64,000 bases of DNA from Hyphomicrobiales bacterium (GCA_900471525.1 UCEZ01000061.1:1-64000), one strand, 5' to 3'. Positions 1-10,898 are shown, counted from the first letter of the stretch. The notes: generated by a model from the sequence alone, not told the origin. Translations and numbers: made by a program.

Positions 1-386
1 AAAGCGACCGCGGCGGTCGCCAGCAGCTTTACGTCATGAGCGCCGGTGGTGGCGGACAGAACCGGATCTCCTTCGGTGACGGCTCCTATTCGACACCCGT
101 CTGGTCGCCGCGCGGAGACCTGATCGCCTTCACCAAGCAGTCGGGCGGCAAGTTCTCGATCGGCGTGATGAAGCCGGACGGTTCCGGCGAACGCATCCTG
201 ACGACGGGCTTCCACAATGAAGGCCCGACCTGGGCGCCGAACGGTCGCGTGCTGATGTTCTTCCGCCAGAATGCCGGCGCCGGCGGCCCGCAGCTCTACT
301 CGATCGACCTCACCGGTTATAACGAACAGCAGGTCCAGACCCAGGGCTTTGCGTCCGATCCGGCCTGGTCGCCGCTGCTCGAATAG
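1..386 (+). CDS. tolB: TolB C-terminal part (partial)
   Basis: The 5' end lies outside the window; the reading frame runs from base 3 to a stop at 384-386. The visible 127 residues are the end of the TolB beta-propeller, with the WSP/WAPNG blade repeats ([30 protein letters not shown]). TolB is the periplasmic part of the Tol-Pal envelope-constriction machine and binds Pal. pal follows 177 bp downstream on the same strand, which is the usual order tolB-pal-cpoB. The identification rests on the blade motifs and the context together. Confidence 0.95.
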   Translation, partial: SDRGGRQQLYVMSAGGGGQNRISFGDGSYSTPVWSPRGDLIAFTKQSGGKFSIGVMKPDGSGERILTTGFHNEGPTWAPNGRVLMFFRQNAGAGGPQLYSIDLTGYNEQQVQTQGFASDPAWSPLLE

Positions 387-467
387 CATTGTGACAATGC
401 GGCGGGAAATGTGGCAATCGCCGCTTTCTCGCCGCAAATGACTGATCTAGCAAGCCTTCATCCAAAT

Positions 468-482
468 TTAACAGGCTGTTAA
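468..482 (+). promoter_or_regulatory. Perfect CtrA-type box upstream of pal
   Basis: TTAA (468-471), seven bases (CAGGCTG), then TTAA (479-482) followed by CC. This matches the full CtrA consensus TTAA-N7-TTAAC. It ends 81 bp before the pal start codon. The same geometry recurs upstream of both omp genes in this window, and ctrA itself is at 27.3-28.0 kb. Binding is inferred. Confidence 0.7.
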
Positions 483-563
483 CCATATCCGTTGAAATGG
501 GATTAACCGCTTCCGGTTACAGTCTGGCAACCCTGAATTCAGACCATCCAAGGAGACCGGCCC

Positions 564-1088
564 ATGAGCCGCATTCACGCCCAGGCCACAGGCCGCATGC
601 AATCCCTCGCCCGCAATCCGGTCATGATCGCACTCGTTGCCAGTCTGGCACTCGCAGCTTGCGCCAAGAAGCCGATGAACAGCGCCGGCGATCTCGGCCT
701 CGGCGCCAACGCGGCAACCCCGGGTTCCACCCAGGACTTCACGGTCAATGTCGGCGACCGCATCTTCTTCGATACGGACTCCACCTCGATCCGCGCCGAT
801 GCGCAGGCGACGCTTGATCGCCAGGCTCAGTGGCTGGCCAAGTATCCGAATTACGCCATCACGGTCGAAGGCCATGCCGACGAACGCGGCACCCGCGAAT
901 ACAACCTTGCTCTCGGCGCCCGCCGCGCTGCTGCGACCCGCGACTACCTAGCTTCGCGCGGCATCTCGGCTTCCAAGATCAAGACGATCTCCTACGGCAA
1001 GGAAAAGCCGGTCGCCGTCTGCGATGACATTTCCTGCTGGTCGCAGAACCGCCGCGCCGTCACGGTTCTCGGTGGTGCCGGCATGTAA
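564..1088 (+). CDS. pal: Peptidoglycan-associated lipoprotein Pal
   Basis: This 174-residue protein has a lipoprotein signal ending in LALAAC (Cys33 as lipidation site) and a C-terminal OmpA-like peptidoglycan-binding domain (about residues 65-170). The motif GHADERGTREYN includes the residues that contact diaminopimelate. Pal anchors the outer membrane to peptidoglycan and works with TolB and CpoB during constriction. The start has a strong ribosome site (AAGGAG) about 8 bp upstream. A perfect CtrA-type box at 468-482 suggests it has its own cell-cycle promoter, separate from the tolB transcript. A terminator follows at 1116-1149. Confidence 0.97.
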   Translation: MSRIHAQATGRMQSLARNPVMIALVASLALAACAKKPMNSAGDLGLGANAATPGSTQDFTVNVGDRIFFDTDSTSIRADAQATLDRQAQWLAKYPNYAITVEGHADERGTREYNLALGARRAAATRDYLASRGISASKIKTISYGKEKPVAVCDDISCWSQNRRAVTVLGGAGM

Positions 1089-1115
1089 TTGCCGGACTTT
1101 CGAAAAGCTTCCACG

Positions 1116-1149
1116 AAAAGGCGGTCGTTCGGGCCGCCTTTTCTTTTTT
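1116..1149 (+). terminator. Rho-independent terminator after pal
   Basis: Nine-base stem AAAAGGCGG (1116-1124) with CCGCCTTTT (1134-1142), followed by a T-rich run. It separates pal from cpoB, so cpoB probably has its own promoter in 1150-1272 or depends on readthrough. Confidence 0.8.
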
Positions 1150-1272
1150 GTCACACTTTCACCGAACTCCGTTGCTTTTTGAGGCCAATTGGAAAACTGT
1201 GCGGCAATCATCCAAGGACCGATTTGAACCGGGTTTCGGGTGAGAGTGGGATAGACAAACAGGACACATGAC

Positions 1273-2268
1273 ATGAAACATTTTGTCGTGGCGGGATTGA
1301 TCGGCCTGACCGCCCTTGCGGGTTTCGGGCAGGCAGCCACCGCCATGCCGCTTTCCGCACTATTCAACCGTGTCATTCACGGCGAAGCCCAGTCGCCGGA
1401 AAAGGCGCCGCTGCTGAAAGTCCAGTCGAACGAGGTTGGACGGATCGGGCAGCTTGAGGAACAGATCCGCTCCCTCAACGGGCGTATCGAGGAAATGAGT
1501 TTCCAGCTTCTGCAGATGCAGGAGCAGATCCGCAAGTTTCAGGAAGACAACGAATTCCGCTTCCAGGATCTGGAAAGCGGCAAGTCGGGCTCGACCAAGA
1601 AGAGCCAGCTGGAAACACCGCGCACGAATGATCAGGCATCCGGCACTGCGCCGGCAACGTCCGATCAGGCAACAGCAACCGATCCCAACGCAGGTTTGGG
1701 ATCGGATGCCGCTGCCAACGGAAATGCCGGCGCGCCGCCTTCGACGCTCGGACAGATCATCTTTGACAATGCAGGCAATCCCGTTGCTGCGAACGAAGAC
1801 ACGTCGAGCCTCGATACGGCGCTTCCGGGCGTGGACCAGGGCATCAACGAGACGCCGGATACCCAGCAGCAGACGGCAGCGCTCGACAATCCCGGCGATC
1901 TCTACCAGTCGGCTTACGGTCATGTGCTGACCGGTGACTACAGCCAGGCCGAAAACGAATTCCGCAGCTATCTGGAAGCATTCCCGCAAGGCGAAAAAGC
2001 GGCGGATGCAAGCTTCTGGATGGGTGAGGCACAATATTCCCAGGGCAAGTTCAACGATTCTGCCAAGACGTTCCTGAACGCGCACCAGACCTATGGCAAA
2101 TCGCCCAAGGCCCCTGAAATGCTGTTGAAGCTCGGCATGTCGCTCGCCGCCCTCGACAACAAGGACACCGCCTGCGCCACGCTGCGCGAGGTCAACAAGC
2201 GCTATCCGAAGGCATCGCCGGCGGTGAAGGCCAAGGTGACCAGCGAACAGAGCCGCCTTGCCTGCTGA
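1273..2268 (+). CDS. cpoB: Cell-division coordinator CpoB (YbgF)
   Basis: This 331-residue periplasmic protein has a signal peptide ending near TAMP, a coiled-coil stretch (about residues 55-100, rich in LEEQIRSL and QMQEQIRKF heptads), a low-complexity Gln/Ala/Asn linker, and a C-terminal TPR region (about 205-330) containing DLYQSAYGHVLTGDYSQAE. This is the standard YbgF/CpoB plan; the family couples Tol function to peptidoglycan synthesis. It is preceded by pal, as in most proteobacteria. The last 11 bases overlap the proposed TTG start of tilS, which suggests translational coupling. Confidence 0.93.
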   Translation: MKHFVVAGLIGLTALAGFGQAATAMPLSALFNRVIHGEAQSPEKAPLLKVQSNEVGRIGQLEEQIRSLNGRIEEMSFQLLQMQEQIRKFQEDNEFRFQDLESGKSGSTKKSQLETPRTNDQASGTAPATSDQATATDPNAGLGSDAAANGNAGAPPSTLGQIIFDNAGNPVAANEDTSSLDTALPGVDQGINETPDTQQQTAALDNPGDLYQSAYGHVLTGDYSQAENEFRSYLEAFPQGEKAADASFWMGEAQYSQGKFNDSAKTFLNAHQTYGKSPKAPEMLLKLGMSLAALDNKDTACATLREVNKRYPKASPAVKAKVTSEQSRLAC

Positions 2269-3649
2269 CGCGGAACGTCCCGCGCCGCACGCCGCCGTCG
2301 AAACGGCGAAACAGTTTCTATCAACGTTCAAAACGCCCGGCTTGATCCTCGCGGCTGTTTCCGGCGGCAGCGATTCAAAAGGCTTGCTTCTGGCGCTGCA
2401 CGAAGCGATCACGCATTGCGGCTTTTCGGCTTTCTCACTGTCTGCTTGTACTGTCGATCATGCACTCCGGCCGGAATCGGCCGATGAAGCGTGCGCCGTC
2501 GCGGCTTTCTGTGCCGAAAGAGGCGTTCCTCATGTCGTTCGCCAATGGCACGGCGAGAAACCGGCAGCGGGTATTCAGGCCGCCGCTCGTTCAGCGCGGT
2601 ACGGCCTTCTAGCCGATACTGCACAGGGCATGGCCGCGCTGTGCATCGTCACAGCCCATACCGCCGATGACCAGACCGAAACCATCGCCATGCGGCAAGG
2701 CCGCTCGGAGCCGGATGCGCCCGGCCTTGCCGGCATGGCGGACGGCGTGCTTGTCGATCGTCGCGCCTGGGTCCTGCGGCCATTCCTCCGCCTGCGCAAG
2801 GCCGACATTCGCGATTATCTCACCGCGCGGGGCGAGGGGTGGTTCGACGACCCCAGCAATACCAACCCTCGCTTCGAGCGCGTGCGTGTGAGGCAGGCGC
2901 TGAGCGAGGATGTCGGCTCGGCTGCGGATTTACATGCTGCCGCAGGGGAAGCCCGCCGCCGCTCCAGCGAGCATGTCGCCGGGCTTCTTGCCTGGCAGGT
3001 CAATGTCTTCGAAGGCCTTGTGGCACGGCTCGATCCGGTGCTCGCAGCAAATATGGCCGACCCGGATTGCAAGCGCGCCATTCTTTCCATTGCCGCCGTG
3101 ATAGGCGGCCGTCAACATCTGTCGGGTCGCGAGACGGCGGCGCGGCTCGCTGTGTTTCTCGCCAGTGACGAGGGGGGACGAATGACCGCCGGCCGCGTGG
3201 TTTTCGATCGCCGCCGGTCAGGCCTTTACCTCTATCGCGAGGCGAGGAATTTGCCGGAGATCGCTGTTCAGCCCGGTCGGAAAGCGGTATGGGACGGGCG
3301 CTTTGTCGTCACCAATGACGGTCGTGAACCCATCGTGGTCCGCGCCGGGGGTGAAACGGCACAATTGCACGCGAGACTGATTGCCGCAGGCCTGCCCGAG
3401 CCGGTGGCCAAGCGCGCTGTCAAATCGGGTTTGACCTGCACGAATACAGCACAGCTAAACGACCGCCCGGCTGCGGCGGCACCTTTGCTGCCAAGTCCCC
3501 GTATCGAAACCAGTATCGGCCTTTACGACACCTTTTTGCCGTGTTTCGACCTGATGATGGCCAATAGCATCGCCGCGCTCTTCGGCCGTGATCGGTATCT
3601 TGCTCCTCCGGTTCACGATGTTTTGACGGAAAAGACAGCTTGGGCTTGA
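2258..3649 (+). CDS. tilS: tRNA(Ile)-lysidine synthetase TilS
   Basis: TilS converts the wobble cytidine of tRNA-Ile(CAU) to lysidine, using ATP and lysine. The PP-loop motif SGGSDS is at about residues 36-41, and the N-type ATP-pyrophosphatase core continues through TAHTADDQTET and the LRPFLRLRKADIRDYL region. At 463 residues it is a normal length. The proposed start is TTG inside the end of cpoB; a later start is possible because no clear ribosome site is visible. The pal-cpoB-tilS-ftsH order is a common alphaproteobacterial arrangement. Confidence 0.93.
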   Translation: MPADAERPAPHAAVETAKQFLSTFKTPGLILAAVSGGSDSKGLLLALHEAITHCGFSAFSLSACTVDHALRPESADEACAVAAFCAERGVPHVVRQWHGEKPAAGIQAAARSARYGLLADTAQGMAALCIVTAHTADDQTETIAMRQGRSEPDAPGLAGMADGVLVDRRAWVLRPFLRLRKADIRDYLTARGEGWFDDPSNTNPRFERVRVRQALSEDVGSAADLHAAAGEARRRSSEHVAGLLAWQVNVFEGLVARLDPVLAANMADPDCKRAILSIAAVIGGRQHLSGRETAARLAVFLASDEGGRMTAGRVVFDRRRSGLYLYREARNLPEIAVQPGRKAVWDGRFVVTNDGREPIVVRAGGETAQLHARLIAAGLPEPVAKRAVKSGLTCTNTAQLNDRPAAAAPLLPSPRIETSIGLYDTFLPCFDLMMANSIAALFGRDRYLAPPVHDVLTEKTAWA

Positions 3650-3744
3650 GTTTGCCTTGGCAAGCTGGTCACGCAACCCTATGTTAGGCGCAAGAATGCA
3701 GCCACAAATCATTGCAGGTTGCGACAGAGGTTCCGGGGAGTTCG

Positions 3745-5688
<1,944 letters not shown>

Positions 5689-5714
5689 ACTTGTGCGGAG
5701 TACAAAACCGAAAT

Positions 5715-5749
5715 AAAACCGCCGCGCCCTGGGGTGCGGCGGTTTTTCT
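5715..5749 (+). terminator. Rho-independent terminator after ftsH
   Basis: Ten-base stem AAACCGCCGC (5716-5725) and GCGGCGGTTT (5736-5745) followed by TTCTT. It ends the ftsH transcript. Confidence 0.85.
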
Positions 5750-6088
5750 TTGTTCTGAAGAATCTCAGCGTAGTTTCGGCCGGTTCGAGCTTGGTAACGC
5801 GCTGTAATGAATTCTGATGATACACCGGGATGCTGTCTTAAAGATTTTGTGGCAAGACGTAGAACAGGTCGACCAAAAGTATGCATCGGATTTTGGTTGA
5901 ACGACGGGCATAACAGGGAGCTCATGAGGACAGCAGGAAACCGATCAGTCACGGTACTTGATTACGGTTTCTGTGATGGCGGCATGTAGTCTTGATGTGA
6001 ATCTCAAGACCAGCCTAGCCGGAGCAATCTATTAGCGAGCCCCGCCAGCGATGGTGCGCTGGCCCTTTGACAAAGAACTGGAGTTTTT
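5750..6088. other. Intergenic region before glmM, no gene seen
   Basis: This 339-bp stretch between the ftsH terminator and glmM holds only short open frames without ribosome sites or recognisable protein features. It presumably contains the glmM promoter, but I cannot place one with confidence. Confidence 0.5.
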
Positions 6089-7441
6089 ATGAAGCGCAAA
6101 TATTTCGGGACGGATGGTATCCGCGGTCAGTCGAACCTGTTTCCGATGACGCCGGATCTTGCCATGCGCGTCGGCATCGCCGTCGGCACGATCTTCCGCA
6201 ACGGCGGGCATCGTCACCGGGTGGTGATCGGCAAGGACACGCGGCTATCAGGCTATATGCTCGAAAACGCGCTTGTGGCCGGCTTCACCGCGGCTGGGCT
6301 CGATGTCTTCCTGCTCGGCCCCATCCCAACGCCGGGCGTTGCCATGTTGACGCGGTCGCTTCGCGCCGATGTCGGCGTGATGATCTCGGCCTCGCACAAT
6401 CCTTTTGAAGACAACGGCATCAAGCTGTTCGGCCCGGACGGCTACAAGCTTTCCGACGAGATCGAGGGGCAGATCGAGGATCTGCTCGACAAGGACATGA
6501 CCGCGCAATTGGCGAAGTCTCAGGAAATCGGCCGGGCCAAGCGCGTCGAAGGTGATATCTATCGTTATATCGAGCATGCCAAGCGCACGCTGCCGCGCGA
6601 TGTGACGCTGCAGGGCTTGAGGGTTGCCATCGATTGCGCCAACGGTGCCGCCTACAAGGTTGCACCTCTGGCGCTATGGGAACTCGGAGCCGAAGTCGTG
6701 ACGATCGGAAACGAGCCGAACGGTACCAACATCAACCTTGAATGCGGATCGACCCATCCGGCGGCGCTGTCGCGGAAGGTACACGAGGTGCGCGCCGATA
6801 TCGGCATCGCGCTCGACGGCGACGCCGATCGCGTGCTGATCATCGATGAGAACGGCACCGTTGTCGATGGCGACCAGTTGATGGCGGTGATCGCCGATAG
6901 CTGGGCAACCGATGGCATGCTCAAGGGTGGCGGCATCGTTGCCACCGTGATGTCGAATCTGGGTCTGGAACGCTATCTCAACGGACGTGGCCTCGATCTG
7001 CATCGCACCAAGGTTGGCGACCGCTACGTCGTCGAGCATATGCGCCAGCACGGCTTCAATGTCGGCGGCGAGCAATCCGGCCATCTCGTTCTCTCCGATT
7101 TCGGTACCACCGGCGACGGTCTTGTCGCGGCGTTGCAGATTCTTGCCTGCGTCAAGCGTCAGGGAAAATCTGTCAGCGAGGTTTGCCATCGCTTCGAACC
7201 TGTGCCGCAGGTTCTCAAGAACGTCCGGGTTTCGACCGGCGTGTCGCTCGAAAATGCCACCGTCCGTCAGGCGATCGCTGACGCAGAGGCCGAGCTTGCC
7301 AAAAACGGCCGGCTGCTGATCCGTCCGTCCGGCACCGAGCCGCTGATCCGCGTCATGGCAGAAGGCGACGACCGGGCGCAGGTCGAGCGGATCGTCGACG
7401 AACTGATCGGCGTGATCGGCGGCCTCCGCAACGTCGCTTGA
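6089..7441 (+). CDS. glmM: Phosphoglucosamine mutase GlmM
   Basis: GlmM interconverts glucosamine-6-phosphate and glucosamine-1-phosphate, the step before UDP-GlcNAc in peptidoglycan and LPS synthesis. The active-site loop SASHNP carries the phosphoserine (Ser102), the metal-binding loop is DGDADR, and the phosphate-binding RPSGTEP lies near the C-terminus. The 450-residue length is typical. The ATG has GGAG five bases upstream. ftsH-glmM is a conserved neighbour pair. A terminator follows at 7470-7497. Confidence 0.97.
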   Translation: MKRKYFGTDGIRGQSNLFPMTPDLAMRVGIAVGTIFRNGGHRHRVVIGKDTRLSGYMLENALVAGFTAAGLDVFLLGPIPTPGVAMLTRSLRADVGVMISASHNPFEDNGIKLFGPDGYKLSDEIEGQIEDLLDKDMTAQLAKSQEIGRAKRVEGDIYRYIEHAKRTLPRDVTLQGLRVAIDCANGAAYKVAPLALWELGAEVVTIGNEPNGTNINLECGSTHPAALSRKVHEVRADIGIALDGDADRVLIIDENGTVVDGDQLMAVIADSWATDGMLKGGGIVATVMSNLGLERYLNGRGLDLHRTKVGDRYVVEHMRQHGFNVGGEQSGHLVLSDFGTTGDGLVAALQILACVKRQGKSVSEVCHRFEPVPQVLKNVRVSTGVSLENATVRQAIADAEAELAKNGRLLIRPSGTEPLIRVMAEGDDRAQVERIVDELIGVIGGLRNVA

Positions 7442-7469
7442 TCTTTCTGTCTTTTGAAGAAACTTGAAG

Positions 7470-7497
7470 AGACCGGGTTTTGCCCGGTCTTTTTTTG
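7470..7497 (+). terminator. Rho-independent terminator after glmM
   Basis: Eight-base stem AGACCGGG (7470-7477) and CCCGGTCT (7483-7490) followed by six further T residues. Confidence 0.88.
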
Positions 7498-7572
7498 TCC
7501 GTTGCTCGGATGGAGCGTGGCGTTGCTTGGCAATGAAACGAGCTTATTAACAGATACGGTAAATTTTTGTAG

Positions 7573-7587
7573 TTAATCGGACCTTAA
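7573..7587 (+). promoter_or_regulatory. Perfect CtrA-type box upstream of first omp gene
   Basis: TTAA (7573-7576), TCGGACC, TTAA (7584-7587) followed by CC. It lies 88 bp upstream of the ATG at 7676, matching the position of the pal and second omp boxes. Confidence 0.7.
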
Positions 7588-7675
7588 CCTTTCCTATCCA
7601 TGATCCACTCCAACACCATTTATTGGAGGCCGGTTTCTCGGCTGACCAAGCAACAAGATATATTGGAGTGAGGCC

Positions 7676-8497
7676 ATGAAGACTATATTGATTGGCGTTG
7701 TTGCAGCTATGCTCGGCGGCACTGCAACCTTCGCTGCGGACCTTTATGAGCCGCCCATCGAGCAGCCAATTGCGGAGCCGGTCCAGATCGCCGAAGCCAG
7801 CGGCTGGTATCTGCGCGGCGACGTCGGTTACGCCTTCACCAATCTTCGCGGCGCTCATTTCTACCAAGGCCCGGGCCGTTTCGTCCGGGACTTCGACGAT
7901 GCGGATCTCGACGACACTTGGACTGTTGGCGTCGGTGTCGGTTACCAGATCAACAACTACCTGCGCACGGACGTGACGCTCGATTATCTCGGCAACGCCG
8001 ATTTCGAAGGCTCGACAACGGGTAGCTGCGGTGTTGCCGTCGCTTGTACCTCGCGCGATGTTTCGTCAATCGCCGCGTGGAGCCTGATGGCCAACGCCTA
8101 TGTGGATATCGGCACCTACGGCTCTTTCACCCCTTACGTCGGCGCCGGTATCGGTGGCACGCAGGTTCGTTGGGACACGCTGCGCAACACGAGCTGCGAA
8201 ACCGCTGATCCGAGCAATTGCGATCCGTCCTTCGATCATGACGGCCGCAGCAAGTGGCGCTTCACCTACGGCCTGATGGCGGGTACGGCGATCGACCTGA
8301 CCTGCAACCTGAAGGCCGACGTCGGCTATCGCTTCCGCCACGTCCTTGGTGGTGACATGTTCGGCTACAACGCCAACAGTGGTCCGGGTTCAGACGAAGG
8401 CATCTACGTTCACGAAGCCCGCGCCGGTCTGCGTTACTCCTTCGGCGGCTGCCCGGAAGCCTACGTTCCACCGGCAGAACCGATCGTCTACAAGTAA
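7676..8497 (+). CDS. Omp25-like outer-membrane beta-barrel protein
   Basis: This 273-residue protein has a cleavable signal peptide (MKTILIGVVAAMLGGTATFA) and a porin-family beta-barrel of the Omp25/Omp31 type, with alternating strands such as GWYLRGDVGYAF, WTVGVGVGYQIN and YVGAGIGGTQVRW, and a C-terminal strand near ARAGLRYSF. An unusual C-terminal extension (GGCPEAYVPPAEPIVYK) follows the barrel. It is paralogous to the next gene (SLMANAYVDI versus GLMANGYVDI; KWRFTYGLMAG versus SWRFTYALMAG). Each copy has its own perfect CtrA-type box and terminator or spacer, so they are tandem but separately regulated. In Brucella, Omp25 is a reported CtrA target. Confidence 0.85.
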   Translation: MKTILIGVVAAMLGGTATFAADLYEPPIEQPIAEPVQIAEASGWYLRGDVGYAFTNLRGAHFYQGPGRFVRDFDDADLDDTWTVGVGVGYQINNYLRTDVTLDYLGNADFEGSTTGSCGVAVACTSRDVSSIAAWSLMANAYVDIGTYGSFTPYVGAGIGGTQVRWDTLRNTSCETADPSNCDPSFDHDGRSKWRFTYGLMAGTAIDLTCNLKADVGYRFRHVLGGDMFGYNANSGPGSDEGIYVHEARAGLRYSFGGCPEAYVPPAEPIVYK

Positions 8498-8519
8498 GCG
8501 CATCGTGCTCTTCATTTGC

Positions 8520-8549
8520 AAAAGGCCGTCCGGTTTCCGGGCGGCTTTT
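8520..8549 (+). terminator. Rho-independent terminator after first omp gene
   Basis: Imperfect stem AAAGGCCGTCCGG with CCGGGCGGCTTT around a short loop, followed by T residues. Confidence 0.7.
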
Positions 8550-8585
8550 TCAGTTTTTGCGGATCGGATTGGTTAACAGGTATGC

Positions 8586-8600
8586 TTAACTTGGGGTTAA
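8586..8600 (+). promoter_or_regulatory. Perfect CtrA-type box upstream of second omp gene
   Basis: TTAA (8586-8589), CTTGGGG, TTAA (8597-8600) followed by CC. It lies 84 bp before the ATG at 8685. A further TTAAC lies at 8573-8577, nine bases from the first half-site, so this promoter carries three half-sites. Confidence 0.72.
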
Positions 8601-8684
8601 CCGCCGGGTGCGATGATGAGCGCTCATAGACGCGAGCGATAGGGGCGTTCCCGCTGCTGCGCACGGTTTTCCAAGGACGGCACA

Positions 8685-9491
8685 ATGAACTGGCGGCACA
8701 CTCTCCTCAATGCATCTGCGCTCACGCTGCTGCTTGCTAGCGGTCAGGCGATGGCGGCTGACTTTCTCGAAGCACCGGAAGTCAGCATTTCGGCGGCGGA
8801 ATCCGGAAGCCAGGGCTTCTATCTGCGCGGCGATCTTGGTTATGCCGGCTGGACGGACGGGGGCGATCCGTCGCTGCGCCTGTTCGATGCCGGAACCGGT
8901 ACCACGAATTCTGCTTCCTTCGATCCCGACTTCGACGAGCCGTTCTCCGGGACCTTGGGTGTCGGCTATCAGTTCAACGACATGTTCCGTGCCGACCTGA
9001 CCGGCGATTATTTCGAGGGCGATGTCCGCGGGTCGGGAGAGGCGGACATTCCCTGCGGCGGCGAAGCGGCAGGCACGACCTGCGCTGGACGTCTAGGCGC
9101 CGATTACAAGGCGCTGGGTCTCATGGCAAACGGCTATGTCGATATCGCAACGGTTTCCGGCCTGACGCCCTATGTCGGTGCCGGCCTCGGCATGACACAG
9201 TTGCGTTGGAACGACGTTGCGTTGCGCACCAGCTGCGTACCCGGTGCGGCCGGCTGCTCCGGCGCTGATCCCGTCAACCAGTCTTTCGACGGCGACAGCA
9301 GCTGGCGCTTCACCTATGCGCTGATGGCAGGTGTTTCCTACAACATGACCGAAGCGCTGAAGCTGGATGTCGGCTATCGCTATTCGCAGATCGATGACGG
9401 CGACATGTTCGGCAGCAGCGATATCGACGGTCTCGACGATGGCCTGGCCCGTCACGAAATTCGCGCGGGCCTGCGGCTGTCGCTTTGGTAG
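8685..9491 (+). CDS. Omp25-like outer-membrane beta-barrel protein (paralogue)
   Basis: This 268-residue porin-family barrel has a signal peptide ending QAMAA and strands such as GFYLRGDLGYAGW, SGTLGVGYQFN and LTPYVGAGLGMTQLRW. It ends with RAGLRLSLW, the aromatic C-terminus expected for outer-membrane insertion by Bam. It is a clear paralogue of 7676-8497 but lacks that protein's C-terminal extension. No strong terminator follows. A perfect CtrA-type box lies 84 bp upstream. The exact role (porin or structural barrel) cannot be told from sequence. Confidence 0.85.
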   Translation: MNWRHTLLNASALTLLLASGQAMAADFLEAPEVSISAAESGSQGFYLRGDLGYAGWTDGGDPSLRLFDAGTGTTNSASFDPDFDEPFSGTLGVGYQFNDMFRADLTGDYFEGDVRGSGEADIPCGGEAAGTTCAGRLGADYKALGLMANGYVDIATVSGLTPYVGAGLGMTQLRWNDVALRTSCVPGAAGCSGADPVNQSFDGDSSWRFTYALMAGVSYNMTEALKLDVGYRYSQIDDGDMFGSSDIDGLDDGLARHEIRAGLRLSLW

Positions 9492-9603
9492 AAGGTGGAC
9501 GGGCATCCGCCTCGGTGATGCTCGCTACGCCAAAAATCTTTTCAGAAACGACACATCATTCTTGACTTCCTTCCCGGCCCGCAATATTCACGGCGGCAGG
9601 CCA

Positions 9604-9646
9604 CCTCTCCCTAACGAGAGGCTTTCTATCTGGAAGGATAGCTCAG
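9604..9646 (+). ncRNA. serC leader: two hairpins, second holding the ribosome site
   Basis: Hairpin 1 is CCTCTC (9604-9609) with GAGAGG (9616-9621). Hairpin 2 is CTATC (9626-9630) with GATAG (9637-9641), and its loop and 3' arm contain GGAAGGA, the ribosome site of serC. Position and layout fit the alphaproteobacterial serC leader motif known upstream of serC. The ligand or trigger is not known to me. The family match is from memory of the motif's layout, not a covariance search. Confidence 0.5.
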
Positions 9647-10825
9647 ATGACGACCCCTGCTACGCCGGAATTGCGTCCGGCAAACACCCATTTTTCTTCT
9701 GGCCCCTGCTCGAAGCGCCCCGGTTGGTCGCTCGATGCGCTCTCTGATGCAGCCCTCGGTCGCTCGCATCGCGCCAAGGTTGGCAAGGCCAAGCTCAAGC
9801 AAGCCATCGATCTCACACGCGAAGTACTGCAAGTTCCTGCAGACTATCGTATCGGAATCGTGCCCGCGTCCGACACCGGCGCCGTCGAAATGGCGCTCTG
9901 GTCGCTGCTCGGCCCGCGCGGCGTCGACATGGTCGCCTGGGAAAGCTTCGGTTCCGGCTGGGTTTCCGATGTCGTCAAGGAGCTAAAACTCCCTGACACC
10001 CGCAAGTTCGTTGCCGATTACGGCAAGCTCGTCGATTTCAGCCAAGTCGACTTTGACCGCGACGTCGTCTTCACCTGGAACGGCACCACCTCGGGCGTTC
10101 GCGTTGCGAATGCCGATTTCATCCCGGCTGACCGCAAGGGCCTGACGATCTGCGACGCGACGTCTGCCGCATTTGCGCAGGACCTTGACTTTGCCAAGCT
10201 CGATGTCGTCACCTTCTCCTGGCAGAAGGTTCTGGGCGGCGAGGGCGCACACGGCATCCTCATCCTCTCGCCGCGCGCTGTCGAGCGTCTGGAAAGCTAC
10301 GAGCCTTCCTGGCCGCTGCCGAAGATTTTCCGCATGACCAAGGGCGGCAAGATCATCGAAGGCATCTTCCAGGGCGAAACGATCAACACGCCGTCGATGC
10401 TCTGCGTCGAGGACTATATCGATGCGCTCAACTGGGCAAAGTCGCTCGGTGGCCTCAAGGCGTTGATCGCGCGGGCCGACGCCAATGCGCAGGTCATCCA
10501 TGATTTCGTCGCCAAGACGGACTGGATCGCCAATCTGGCTGCCGTGGAAGCAACGCAGTCCAATACGTCGGTCTGCTTGAAGATCGTCGACAAGGACGTC
10601 GCAGCGCTTGACGCTGCCGGCCAGGACGCCTTTGCCAAGGGCATGGTGGCACTGCTCGAAAAGCAGGGCGTGGCGCACGATATCGGCGCCTATCGCGATG
10701 CACCGTCCGGTTTCCGTATCTGGGCCGGTGCGACCATTGAGACGGCGGACCTCAAGGCGCTGATGCCTTGGTTCGACTGGGCTTTTGCGACCCAGAAGGC
10801 GACGCTTTCGCAGGCTGCGGCCTGA
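9647..10825 (+). CDS. serC: Phosphoserine aminotransferase SerC
   Basis: SerC transfers the amino group from glutamate to 3-phosphohydroxypyruvate, the second step of serine synthesis; it also acts in pyridoxal phosphate synthesis. The PLP-lysine motif is [13 protein letters not shown] and the phosphate-binding start is [13 protein letters not shown]. The 392-residue length and this N-terminus fit the divergent alphaproteobacterial/archaeal SerC subfamily. It is followed 73 bp later by serA, which makes its substrate, so the two form a pathway pair. The start follows GGAAGGA, which sits in a leader hairpin. Confidence 0.96.
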   Translation: MTTPATPELRPANTHFSSGPCSKRPGWSLDALSDAALGRSHRAKVGKAKLKQAIDLTREVLQVPADYRIGIVPASDTGAVEMALWSLLGPRGVDMVAWESFGSGWVSDVVKELKLPDTRKFVADYGKLVDFSQVDFDRDVVFTWNGTTSGVRVANADFIPADRKGLTICDATSAAFAQDLDFAKLDVVTFSWQKVLGGEGAHGILILSPRAVERLESYEPSWPLPKIFRMTKGGKIIEGIFQGETINTPSMLCVEDYIDALNWAKSLGGLKALIARADANAQVIHDFVAKTDWIANLAAVEATQSNTSVCLKIVDKDVAALDAAGQDAFAKGMVALLEKQGVAHDIGAYRDAPSGFRIWAGATIETADLKALMPWFDWAFATQKATLSQAAA

Positions 10826-10835
10826 CCGGCTTATG

Positions 10836-10856
10836 ACCGCGCCAACAGGGCGCGGT
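10836..10856 (+). terminator. Hairpin between serC and serA
   Basis: Eight-base stem ACCGCGCC (10836-10843) and GGCGCGGT (10849-10856) with a five-base loop. Only a short TTCTT follows, so it is a weak terminator or processing site rather than a full stop. Confidence 0.4.
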
Positions 10857-10898
10857 TCTTCATCCTTTCAATTTTGACGAAACCAATGGAGGCCTCTC

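Noticed and set aside
5807-5989. 60-residue frame between ftsH and glmM
   Set aside because: No ribosome site, no protein-like pattern; it lies just before the glmM promoter region.
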